From Alphaproteobacteria bacterium (GTDB lineage Bacteria > Pseudomonadota > Alphaproteobacteria > UBA828): 55,393 nucleotides of DNA. The stretch covers positions 1 to 55,393 of the forward strand of contig JAJDXK010000079.1 of assembly GCA_022823305.1 (NCBI GenBank). The letters are read 5' to 3'. Position 1 is the stretch's first letter. Every line of letters starts with the position of its first letter. This document shows, piece by piece, positions 43,834 through 51,316 of the stretch. The notes below the pieces were generated by a model. It was not told where the DNA came from. It saw nothing but the letters and a program-made list of their open reading frames with translations, and did no database searches. Made by a program: the position numbers and the translations under genes.

Positions 43834-44520
43834 TCAACCTGCCGTGGCCGGGGCGGGACGCTTGCTCGATGTCTCGTTCACCGTGCCACCCTCCAGCACG
43901 CGGGCGACGTCGACCGCCTCCAGCGTGCCCTTCTCGAGGAGGGCGGCGGCAAGACGGTGAAGCTCTGCTTCGCGGCTGTCGAGGATGGCGCGGGCGCGCC
44001 GCTCCGCTTCATCCATCAGGCGGCGCACGCCGGCGCCGACCTCCGCGAGCGTGAGGCCGGCGGCGGGTCCGCCGAGCAGGTCGAAGGCGATCTTCTCCGC
44101 CGCCTTGATGTCGGAGGTCATCGCCAGGCGCCTCCCGCCCTCGCCGCGCGCGATCTCCTCGGCGATCTGGCCGCCGAGCGCGATGACGAGCTCCGCCTCC
44201 TTGCGCGCGCGCCGCGCATCGTCGCCCAGATCGGCGCCCGCCGGCGCCCGGGACATGCTGCCGAGCACGCCCCAGCGCGAGACGATGGTCACCTGCAGGA
44301 TCTCTCCGCCGGCCGGGAGATGCGCGGCGAGGAGCGCGTGGCCGCTCTCGTGATAGGCGGTGAGCTGGCGGTCCTCGTCGCTGATTTCGGGGACGCGGTT
44401 CTCGGAGGGCGGGTCGAGCGTGGCGGCCGCGACCAGCCCGGCCAGCAGCATCAGCACCACGAGGCCGCTGATGTTGATCCGGGACATGTCGAAGCGGCGC
44501 GGCACCCTCGTCTCCGGCAT
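43834..44520 (-). CDS. Stand-alone FtsH-type M41 metallopeptidase without AAA+ domain
   Basis: A 228-residue membrane-anchored protein: one N-terminal helix (about 17-34) followed directly by an M41 peptidase domain. The zinc motif is H57-E58-S-G-H61 (AYHESGHALLAAHL). The third ligand is Asp136 in MTSDIKAAEKIA, within the usual GGQIAEEI context. FtsH normally has an AAA+ ATPase of some 250 residues between these parts, and none is present or adjacent. The active site looks complete, so ATP-independent proteolysis or dependence on another ATPase is possible. The ATG at 44520 is chosen because it precedes the membrane helix. Confidence 0.88.
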   Translation of the reverse strand: MPETRVPRRFDMSRINISGLVVLMLLAGLVAAATLDPPSENRVPEISDEDRQLTAYHESGHALLAAHLPAGGEILQVTIVSRWGVLGSMSRAPAGADLGDDARRARKEAELVIALGGQIAEEIARGEGGRRLAMTSDIKAAEKIAFDLLGGPAAGLTLAEVGAGVRRLMDEAERRARAILDSREAELHRLAAALLEKGTLEAVDVARVLEGGTVNETSSKRPAPATAG

Positions 44521-44685
44521 GGCCCGACCGGCGTCGGGCCGTGCATTGCGAACTACGCCGAAGCATACCACTTGCCCCGAAGCCGGGCATCGGCGGGTCC
44601 CGAACCCTCCCTCCCGGCGACCATCTCCGCTAGAGTGGAGCACTGCCGTCGCAACGCGCTTCGCTGCAGAGGGGGAGGATTTGCC

Positions 44686-46089
44686 GTGACGAAAATGTGG
44701 GGTGGCGAGCCCTATTTCGGTCTGTCCTACGAGTTCGATCCGCAATGGTTTCTGACCGACGAGCAGCAGGAGATCCAGGCCCGCCTGATCGAGCTCTGCG
44801 AGTCGACCATCGCGCCGCACGCCATCGAGTGCGACCGCGACAGCATCTTTCCGCGCAAGAGCATGGAGGCGCTCGCCTCCCAGGACCTGCTCGCCCTCCA
44901 CGTGCCGAAGAAGTACGGCGGCATGGGGCAGAACCACGTCTGCGTGACCATGGTGCTGGAGACCATCGCCCGCTACGGCTGCGCCAGCACGGCGCTGGTC
45001 TACACCATGCACCTGCTCGCGGTCAGCGCGCTGCTGCTCCGCGCCGGCGGCAACCCCGAGATCCAGAAGACGCTGCGGCGGCTCAACCGCGACGCCTTCA
45101 TCGGCACCGCCTCCTATTCGGACCCCGAGACCGGCTCGCACTTCTGGTATCCCATGGCGTCGAAGGCCGAGAAGGTCGACGGCGGCTGGCGCGTCAACAA
45201 GAAGTCCTCGTGGACCACCTCGGGCGGGTTCGCGGACTTCTACGTGGCGCAGACCACCAGCCCGGACTTCGACGGCGACTTCTCCGATCTCTCCGTCTTC
45301 CTGATCTACGCGGACGAGGTCGTCTCGCATCCGGCGAGCTGGGACGCGATGGGCATGCGCGGCAACCAGTCGGGGCCGATCGAGATCACGGACGTGGTGG
45401 TGCCGACCGATCGCATGGTGGGCCCGCCCGGCGACGGCGCCCGCTCCAACGACGAGGGCCTGGATCCCATCGGCCTCTTGATGCTCGCCGCGTCCTACAA
45501 CGGGATCGGCATGGCCGCGATCGACCTCGCCAAGCGGCAGGCGACGCGCACGACCCATAAGGATGTCGGCATGCGCGTCTGCGACTACCCGTCCATCCAG
45601 GACTACTTCGGCGATGCCATCATGGATACCCAGGCCTCGCGGGTCTACACCTTCGCCGTCGCCCAGCAGATGGATGCCGTCACCAACAACTGCGACTGGA
45701 CGATCCACGAGGACGACCTCGACCTGCTGCCCCGCTCGGAGTACCTGACCTGGAGCTGGAAGGCGAAGTACATCGCGAGCAAGGCCGTCTACACGACCGC
45801 CGATCGCATGCTGAACGCCTGCGGCGGCAGCGGCTACAAGAAGAGCCTTGTCATCGAGCGCGTGGTCAGGGACGCCAAGGCCGGCTGGATCATGGGGCCG
45901 ACCAACGAGGTGCTGCGCCAGTTCGTCGGCAAGTGGGCGCTGCTCGGCTTCGAGGCGCTGGACTACTGGAACCAGTCGGTCAACGAGCGCGCCATGAACA
46001 ACGAGCTGAACAAGCTCGACGACGACGCCAAGCGCGCCCTGATCGCCCGCCTAAGCGCCGAGCTTGCCGAGGCCGAGGCCGCCGGGTAG
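44686..46089 (+). CDS. Acyl-CoA dehydrogenase family protein
   Basis: A flavoprotein of 467 residues with the three-part acyl-CoA dehydrogenase fold. An N-terminal helical domain starts at FLTDEQQEIQARLIELCE. The middle beta domain contains ASYSDPETGSHFWYP and MGMRGNQSGPIEI, and the C-terminal helical domain carries MLNACGGSGYKKS. The usual catalytic Glu in YEGT is replaced: the segment reads WIMGPTNEVLRQ, with Gly at that position. It therefore uses another base or a different reaction. The GTG at 44686 is preceded by GGGGGAGGA. It diverges from the M41 peptidase gene. Confidence 0.9.
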   Translation: MTKMWGGEPYFGLSYEFDPQWFLTDEQQEIQARLIELCESTIAPHAIECDRDSIFPRKSMEALASQDLLALHVPKKYGGMGQNHVCVTMVLETIARYGCASTALVYTMHLLAVSALLLRAGGNPEIQKTLRRLNRDAFIGTASYSDPETGSHFWYPMASKAEKVDGGWRVNKKSSWTTSGGFADFYVAQTTSPDFDGDFSDLSVFLIYADEVVSHPASWDAMGMRGNQSGPIEITDVVVPTDRMVGPPGDGARSNDEGLDPIGLLMLAASYNGIGMAAIDLAKRQATRTTHKDVGMRVCDYPSIQDYFGDAIMDTQASRVYTFAVAQQMDAVTNNCDWTIHEDDLDLLPRSEYLTWSWKAKYIASKAVYTTADRMLNACGGSGYKKSLVIERVVRDAKAGWIMGPTNEVLRQFVGKWALLGFEALDYWNQSVNERAMNNELNKLDDDAKRALIARLSAELAEAEAAG

Positions 46090-46106
46090 CGGGGCCAGCA
46101 GGAAAA

Positions 46107-46214
46107 CCCCCACCTCACCCCGGCCCTCTCCTCCCACGGGGAGGAGAGGGAGAGCGGAGCGGCGCAGCCACGTTTTCCCTCCGCTTTCGGGGGAGGGGGA
46201 CAGGGGGAGGTGGG
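46107..46214. repeat. Palindromic CT/GA-rich repeat, copy 2 (about 108 bp)
   Basis: It contains a perfect 12-bp stem CCCTCTCCTCCC/GGGAGGAGAGGG with an ACG loop (46124-46150), then a CCAC-TTTT spacer. A second GA-rich arm follows, ending GGGGGAGGTGGG. The ends match copy 1 (7220-7327) and copy 3 (51222-51270). It lies between the convergent acyl-CoA dehydrogenase and cupin genes. Confidence 0.8.
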
Positions 46215-46256
46215 AGTCGTTCGGATCGACGCGACCGGGCGAGGACGGACGGTACC

Positions 46257-46667
46257 CTAGCGGTGGACCTCCTCGCCCTCGTCGAGCGCGCGAAAGCCGC
46301 CGCGGATGAACACCGCGAGCGTGGCGCCCTCGTCCGAGACCGAGACGTGCTTCGAGCCCGGCTTCAGCGAGACGAAGTCGTTGCGGCGGTAGACCGTGCC
46401 GTCGCAGTCGGTCAGCGTCCCGTCGAGCACCAGGAACTCCTCGTGGCCGATGTGCTCGTGCGGCGTCGAGCCGGTGCCCGGCGCGAAGCGGACCAGGTAG
46501 CAGCCTTCGCCGGCCTCGGCGTCGTAGCTGATGTTGCAGTAGGTGGCGCCGGGGCATCCCGCAGCATCGGCCCCGGCCGCGCGCGGCATGCGGTGGGGCG
46601 GCGCGGTCCCGAAGGTCGCCGTCTCGACGTTCACGACCGTGCGGTAGGAGGCGAGGGACTCGCTCAT
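46257..46667 (-). CDS. Cupin-domain protein (paralogue of its neighbour)
   Basis: A 136-residue single-cupin protein. Motif 1 is TPHEHIGHEEFLVLDG, with two His and the Glu as metal ligands. Motif 2 is LKPGSKHVSVSDEG with the last His. The fold resembles the ChrR-type cupins that bind zinc or manganese and sense or modify small molecules. It shares long similar stretches with the next gene (EEFLVLDG, DCDGTVYR, SLKPGSKH, AVFIRGGFR), so they arose by tandem duplication. The extra N-terminal segment after PRAAGADAAG differs. Neither reaction nor ligand is known. Confidence 0.88.
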   Translation of the reverse strand: MSESLASYRTVVNVETATFGTAPPHRMPRAAGADAAGCPGATYCNISYDAEAGEGCYLVRFAPGTGSTPHEHIGHEEFLVLDGTLTDCDGTVYRRNDFVSLKPGSKHVSVSDEGATLAVFIRGGFRALDEGEEVHR

Positions 46668-46702
46668 CCGGCCCGGCCCGTCACCAGGGACACGGCCCGC
46701 TC

Positions 46703-47086
46703 TCAGCCGTCGACCGGCTCGCCCTTCTCGAGCGTGCGGAAGCCGCCGCGGATGAAGACCGCGACCGTGCAGCCGGTGTGCGAGACCGAGAAGTGCTTGG
46801 AGCCTGGCTTGAGGGACACGAGGTCGTTCTTCCGGTAGACGGTGCCGTCGCAGTCCTCGATCTCGCCGTCGAGCACCAGGAACTCCTCGTAGCCCGTGTG
46901 CTCGTGCGGGATCGAGGTTCCGCCCGGCTTGAAGCGGATGAGGAAGCAGCCCCCGCCCTCCGCCTCGTCGTAGCTGACGTTGCACCACGTCAGGTCGGTC
47001 TGCTCCGACCCCTGCAGCCCGTAGGGCACGTACTCCGCCGTATCGAGGTTGACCATACGCCGTTGTGATTCGAGGGTGCTCGACAT
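46703..47086 (-). CDS. Cupin-domain protein (paralogue of its neighbour)
   Basis: A 127-residue single-cupin protein, 35 bp upstream of its paralogue on the same strand. Motif 1 is IPHEHTGYEEFLVLDG and motif 2 LKPGSKHFSVSHTG, so all four predicted metal ligands are present. The ATG at 47086 follows GGGGAGG at a good distance and is preferred over a TTG at 47104. The two proteins share length, layout and most core residues but differ at the N-terminus. They may form a heterodimer or act on related ligands. It diverges from galU. Confidence 0.88.
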   Translation of the reverse strand: MSSTLESQRRMVNLDTAEYVPYGLQGSEQTDLTWCNVSYDEAEGGGCFLIRFKPGGTSIPHEHTGYEEFLVLDGEIEDCDGTVYRKNDLVSLKPGSKHFSVSHTGCTVAVFIRGGFRTLEKGEPVDG

Positions 47087-47277
47087 CGGCTCGCCTCCCC
47101 GCAATGGGCCCCGCCACCAGCGCCGGGCGCCTCGTTGACCGCCGCGATCAGCTTACGTCGATGCCGGACGGGGCGGCAAGACTCCCCGTCTTCCTGCCCG
47201 CCCTTCTTGCCGAAGCACGGTCGCCGTGGCACACCTCCGCCGAGATCGCCGCAGCAGAGCGTGACGGGGCGTCCGGG

Positions 47278-48156
47278 ATGGTGAAGCCGGTGAGGAAGGC
47301 CGTGTTGCCGGTTGCCGGCATGGGCACGCGCTTCCTGCCCGCGACCAAGGCGGTGCCCAAGGAGCTGCTGCCCGTGCTCGACAGGCCGCTCATCCAGTAC
47401 GCGGTGGACGAGGCGCGGGCCGCGGGGATCGAGCAGCTCATCTTCGTCACCGGCCGGGGCCAGGCGGCGCTGGAGGGCCACTTCGCTCCCGACGAGACGC
47501 TCGCGGCGCATCTCGCGGCGCGCGGCGACGAGGCGGCGCTGGCGGACGTGGAGAACGCGGTCCTTCCGCCCGGCATGGCGGCCTACACGCGCCAGGCGCA
47601 TCCGCTCGGGCTCGGCCATGCGGTGCTCTGCGCGCGCGACCTGGTGGGCGACGAGCCCTTCGCCGTGCTGCTGCCGGACGAGCTGTTGCTCTCCGACCCG
47701 CCCTGCCTCGCGGCGCTCCTCGAGGTGCAGGGGCGGACCGGGGGAAGCGTGGTGGCGCTCGCCGAGGTGGCGCAGGCCGAGACGAGCCGCTACGGCATCG
47801 CCGCGGTCGCGGGCGAGGAGGAAGGCGCCGTCGCGCTCACAGGGATGGTGGAGAAGCCGGCGCCCGCGGACGCGCCCTCCCGGCTCGCGATCATCGGCCG
47901 CTACGTGCTGCAGCCCGGCATCTTCGCGCGGCTCGCGGCCCAGGCGCCGGGCGCCGGCGGCGAGATACAGCTCACCGACGCCATGGCGGCGCTGGCCGGG
48001 CAGGAGCCCTTTCACGGGGTGCGCTTCGCCGGCCGCCGCTTCGATTGCGGAACCCCGGGGGGATTGCTCCAGGCGAGCGTCGCCTGCGCCCTGGAGCGGC
48101 CGGCGCTGAGGCAGGAGCTGCTCGCCTTCCTGCGCCGGGTCGCGCCGTCCCCGTAG
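47278..48156 (+). CDS. galU: UTP-glucose-1-phosphate uridylyltransferase
   Basis: A cytoplasmic enzyme forming UDP-glucose from UTP and glucose 1-phosphate, the donor for exopolysaccharide, lipopolysaccharide and glycolipid synthesis. The 292-residue protein begins MVKPVRKAVLPVAGMGTRFLPATKAVPKELLP when pieced together across the motif; GMGTRF binds the nucleotide. LPVLDRPLIQYAVDEA, PLGLGHAVLCAR and the VEKP motif follow. The ATG at 47278 is the family start; about 190 bp separate it from the divergent cupin genes. The phosphomannomutase gene follows 11 bp later. Confidence 0.94.
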   Translation: MVKPVRKAVLPVAGMGTRFLPATKAVPKELLPVLDRPLIQYAVDEARAAGIEQLIFVTGRGQAALEGHFAPDETLAAHLAARGDEAALADVENAVLPPGMAAYTRQAHPLGLGHAVLCARDLVGDEPFAVLLPDELLLSDPPCLAALLEVQGRTGGSVVALAEVAQAETSRYGIAAVAGEEEGAVALTGMVEKPAPADAPSRLAIIGRYVLQPGIFARLAAQAPGAGGEIQLTDAMAALAGQEPFHGVRFAGRRFDCGTPGGLLQASVACALERPALRQELLAFLRRVAPSP

Positions 48157-48167
48157 GCGGCCGCGCC

Positions 48168-49559
48168 ATGAGCAGGGGCCGCGCGCTCGACCCGGCGATC
48201 CTCGGCGCCTACGACATCAGGGGCGTCGTCGGCGAGACGCTCACCGAAGCCGACATGGAGGCCATCGGCCGCGGCTTCGCCACTCTCGCGCGGGCCCGCG
48301 CCGGTGCCGGGGGGCCGCCGCTGATCTGCGTCGGGCGCGACGGGCGGCTGAGCTCGGCGGCGCTGGAGGCGGGCCTGGTCGAGGGGCTGACCGCCGCCGG
48401 GGCGGACGTGCTGCGCATCGGCATGGGCCCGACGCCGATGCTCTACTTCGCCGTCCACGAGCGCCGCGCCCTCGGCGGGATGATGGTGACGGGCTCGCAC
48501 AATCCGCCGGCCTACAACGGCGTGAAGATGATGCTGGGCGGGCTGCCCTTCTTCGGCGATGACATCGCCCGGCTTGCGCAGACGGTCGCGGAGGGCGCGT
48601 TCGCGGCGGGTGCGGGTCGGGCGGAGGAGGTCGCGCTCGACGGCGCCTACGTCGCGCGCCTTCTCGCGGATGCAGGCGACGGCGACTTCACCGTGGCGTG
48701 GGACGCCGGCAACGGCGCCGCCGGCGCGGTGCTCGGCGCGCTCACGCAGGGTCTCCCGGGCCGGCACGTCCTGCTCAACGTCGAGGTCGACGGGACCTTC
48801 CCCGCGCACCATCCGGACCCCACGGTGCCGGAGAACCTGACCCGGCTGATCGAGACGGTGCGGGCCGAGCGCTGCGATCTCGGCATCGCCTTCGACGGCG
48901 ACGGCGATCGCATCGGCGTTGTGGACGGGAGCGGCGCGATCCTCTGGGGCGACCAGCTCGTGGCCCTGCTCGCCCGCGAGGTGCTGCGCGCGCGCCCGGG
49001 CGCCACCGTGATTGGCGACGTGAAGGCGAGCCGGGTGCTCTTCGACGAGGTCGCGCGCCTCGGCGGCGAGCCACTCATGTGGCGCACCGGGCACGCACCG
49101 ATCAAGGCGAAGATGGTCGAGACCGGCGCGCCGCTCGCCGGCGAGATGAGCGGCCACATCTTCTTCGCCGACCGCTACCTGGGCTTCGACGACGCGCTCT
49201 ACGCGGCGATCAGGCTGCTGCGGCTGATCGCGGACGAGGGGCGCTCGCTCGCCGCGCTCCGGGCCGAGCTGCCGCAACGCGTGAGCACGCCCGAGATCCG
49301 CTTCGCCTGCGCCGACGACCGAAAATTCCGCATCCCCGAGGAGATCCGGGACCGCCTGCGCGCCGCAGGCCTGCCCTTCAGCGACATCGACGGAGTCCGG
49401 GCGGAGACGCGGGAGGGCTGGTGGCTGCTGCGCGCCTCCAACACCGAGTCCGTGCTGGTGGCCCGCTGCGAGGCCGGGGACGAGGCCGCGCTGGAGCGCC
49501 TGAAGGACGATCTCGCGGCCCAGCTCCGGGCCAGCGGCGTGGCCCTGCCCGACCCCTGA
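48168..49559 (+). CDS. Phosphomannomutase/phosphoglucomutase (AlgC-like)
   Basis: A cytoplasmic mutase of 463 residues that interconverts hexose 6- and 1-phosphates, feeding galU with glucose 1-phosphate or the GDP-mannose route. The four alpha-phosphohexomutase domains are recognised by the start GAYDIRGVVGETL and the catalytic phosphoserine S110 in TGSHNPPAYNGVKM. The metal loop is FDGDGDRIG, the sugar-binding loop GEMSGHIFF, and the C-terminal phosphate-binding RASNTESVLVARCE. It is 11 bp after galU in one operon. AlgC-type dual specificity is likely. Confidence 0.93.
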   Translation: MSRGRALDPAILGAYDIRGVVGETLTEADMEAIGRGFATLARARAGAGGPPLICVGRDGRLSSAALEAGLVEGLTAAGADVLRIGMGPTPMLYFAVHERRALGGMMVTGSHNPPAYNGVKMMLGGLPFFGDDIARLAQTVAEGAFAAGAGRAEEVALDGAYVARLLADAGDGDFTVAWDAGNGAAGAVLGALTQGLPGRHVLLNVEVDGTFPAHHPDPTVPENLTRLIETVRAERCDLGIAFDGDGDRIGVVDGSGAILWGDQLVALLAREVLRARPGATVIGDVKASRVLFDEVARLGGEPLMWRTGHAPIKAKMVETGAPLAGEMSGHIFFADRYLGFDDALYAAIRLLRLIADEGRSLAALRAELPQRVSTPEIRFACADDRKFRIPEEIRDRLRAAGLPFSDIDGVRAETREGWWLLRASNTESVLVARCEAGDEAALERLKDDLAAQLRASGVALPDP

Positions 49560-49562
49560 GCA

Positions 49563-49579
49563 GGCCCGCGACTCGGGCC
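49563..49579 (+). terminator. Possible hairpin after phosphomannomutase
   Basis: GGCCCG (49563-49568) and CGGGCC (49574-49579) enclose a CGACT loop 3 bp after the stop codon. There is no T run, so it is a weak candidate for the end of the galU operon. Confidence 0.3.
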
Positions 49580-49706
49580 GACTCGGCCCCTACCGGCGCA
49601 CGAGCTTGCGCCGCCTCCGCGGCACCCATCGTGCCCGCGGGCGCCTCCATGGACGAGAGATTACGCCGAATCAACCACTTCCATCCCTCTTTTGACATCG
49701 TGTCGC

Positions 49707-49736
49707 TTGACGGGAGCGTCGCTTTGAACCCATAAG
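49707..49736 (+). promoter_or_regulatory. Likely sigma-70-like promoter of the D-Ala-D-Ala carboxypeptidase gene
   Basis: TTGACG (49707-49712) and CATAAG (49731-49736) are 18 bases apart, 45 bp before the GTG start, in an AT-richer patch. A second perfect TTGACA lies at 49692-49697, 15 bp upstream of the first. Confidence 0.45.
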
Positions 49737-49780
49737 GGGCGCCGATTCGCGGTGAATGCGACTGGAGTGCCGGGGCGGAC

Positions 49781-51205
49781 GTGGAAGCAAAGCGGGGCAG
49801 GAGGCGCGTGCGGCCGGGCTCACTCGTCCTGGGTCTGGCTCTCTCCGTGTGCGTCATGGCCGCCGCCCAGCTCGTCGGTGCGGCGCCGGCCGAGGCCCGC
49901 TACGCCTCCATCGTCATCGATGCCGACTCGGGCGAGGTCCTGCGCTCGCGCAACGCCGACGTGCGCCGCTACCCGGCCTCGCTCACCAAGATGATGACCC
50001 TCTACATGCTCTTTGAGGCGGTCGACCGGGGCCGGCTCGGCCTCGAGTCCAAGCTCAAGGTCTCGAAGCGCGCGGCGCGTCAGCCGGCCTCCAAGCTCGG
50101 GCTGCGCGCCGGCTCGACCATCCGCGTGAAGGACGCGATCCAGTCGCTGGTCGTCAAGTCGGCCAACGACATCGCCGTGGTGGTGGCCGAGGCGCTGGGC
50201 GGGACGGAGCGCGAGTTCGCCAAGAAGATGACGGCGAAGGCCCACGCGCTCGGCATGTCGCGCACCACCTTCCGCAACGCCTCGGGCCTGCCCAACCGGC
50301 GGCAGCGCAGCACGGCGCGGGACATGGCGCGCCTCGCCCGCGCCCTGATGCGGGACTTCCCGCACCACTACCACTACTTCGACGACCAGCGCTTCCGCTA
50401 TCGCGGGCGGGTGCACCGCACGCCCAACCGGCTGCTCGCCAGCTACAAGGGCATGGACGGCATCAAGACCGGCTACATCCGCGCCTCGGGCTTCAACCTC
50501 GTGGCCTCGGCCGAGCGCAAGGGCCGGCGCGTCATCGCCGTGGTCTTCGGCGGCAAGACGGCGCGCTCGCGCAACGCCCACATGGCCTACCTCCTCGACC
50601 TCGGCTTCGAGCGCCTGGCCAATCGCCGGCCCTCGCGCAGCCGCATCCTGGTGGTGGGCGTCCCGCGCCCGCCTTCGTCATCGGGCCTGGCCGCGCCGGC
50701 GCCCCGCTTCAAGCCGGCGACGACCCTGCTGGCGGCGGCGGATGCCGCGCCGATCGAGGTTGCCGAGGCGGCGTTGCCGGAGCCGGTCGAGCCCGCCATG
50801 GGCGCTGCGGCCCCGCCGCCCGAGCCGCTCCCGCCGCTGCCGCCCGAGAGGCCGGACATCGCGCCGAAGGCGCAGGCGGCGGCGCCTCTCGAGCCGAAGA
50901 GAGTCGCGGTATCGGCGGCAGCCGAGCGGCCCTGGGGCATCCAGGTGGGCGCCTACGAGTCCGTGACGGCGGCCGAGATCGCCATGCGTCGCGCCTCGGC
51001 CCGGGCGCCCTTTCTCAAGCGAGCCAGGCGGTCGCTGGAGCCCAGCAATGCGGGTGCCGGCACCGTCTATCGCGCGCGCTTCCTCGGGCTCTACAAGAAG
51101 GACGCCAACCGCGCCTGCAAGGCGCTCCACGCCGCGCCGATGCCGTGCGTCGTCATCCGCGGCCTCGACCCGGTGCTCGATGCCGTACTGCGCGTCAGCT
51201 CCTGA
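49781..51205 (+). CDS. D-alanyl-D-alanine carboxypeptidase (S11) with C-terminal SPOR domain
   Basis: A periplasmic penicillin-binding protein of 474 residues that trims the terminal D-Ala from peptidoglycan peptides. A signal peptide (about 10-40, ending PAEAR) is followed by the S11 domain with SLTK (S67 nucleophile, K70), SAN (127-129) and KTG (229-231). A long Pro/Ala-rich linker (about 300-390) leads to a SPOR domain (about 395-470, WGIQVGAYESVTAAEIAM), which binds denuded glycan at the division septum. The start is the GTG at 49781, as no better codon precedes the signal peptide. Confidence 0.94.
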   Translation: MEAKRGRRRVRPGSLVLGLALSVCVMAAAQLVGAAPAEARYASIVIDADSGEVLRSRNADVRRYPASLTKMMTLYMLFEAVDRGRLGLESKLKVSKRAARQPASKLGLRAGSTIRVKDAIQSLVVKSANDIAVVVAEALGGTEREFAKKMTAKAHALGMSRTTFRNASGLPNRRQRSTARDMARLARALMRDFPHHYHYFDDQRFRYRGRVHRTPNRLLASYKGMDGIKTGYIRASGFNLVASAERKGRRVIAVVFGGKTARSRNAHMAYLLDLGFERLANRRPSRSRILVVGVPRPPSSSGLAAPAPRFKPATTLLAAADAAPIEVAEAALPEPVEPAMGAAAPPPEPLPPLPPERPDIAPKAQAAAPLEPKRVAVSAAAERPWGIQVGAYESVTAAEIAMRRASARAPFLKRARRSLEPSNAGAGTVYRARFLGLYKKDANRACKALHAAPMPCVVIRGLDPVLDAVLRVSS

Positions 51206-51221
51206 GGGGCTGAGACGTAGC

Positions 51222-51270
51222 CCCACCTCCCCCTTTCCCCTCCCGGGAAGAGGGGAAAGGGGGAGGTGGG
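51222..51270. repeat. Palindromic CT/GA-rich repeat, copy 3 (short form, perfect 21-bp arms)
   Basis: A perfect inverted repeat: the left arm at 51222-51242 is exactly complementary to the right arm at 51250-51270, with a CCGGGAA loop. The outer ends (CCCACCTCCCCC and GGGGGAGGTGGG) match copies 1 and 2, while their central part is absent. It starts 17 bp after the carboxypeptidase stop, between convergent genes, and overlaps a small GGGGCT/AGCCCC hairpin (51206-51224). Confidence 0.85.
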
Positions 51271-51316
51271 TGCTGTTCGAGCCGCCGTGACCCCATCTGG
51301 TCGGATATCGCTCTCT

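Noticed and set aside
42499-44685. N-terminal extension of the acyl-CoA dehydrogenase frame by more than 700 residues
   Set aside because: The extension is antisense to the glycosyltransferase and M41 peptidase genes. A strong Shine-Dalgarno precedes the GTG at 44686, where family similarity begins.
44521-45708. Upstream extension of the M41 peptidase frame that could hide an AAA+ domain
   Set aside because: The extended translation is antisense to the acyl-CoA dehydrogenase and has no Walker motifs. The membrane helix directly after ATG 44520 is the natural N-terminus.
49650-49736. 28-codon mini-gene before the carboxypeptidase
   Set aside because: It has no ribosome binding site and overlaps the likely -35 and -10 boxes, so it is better explained as promoter DNA.
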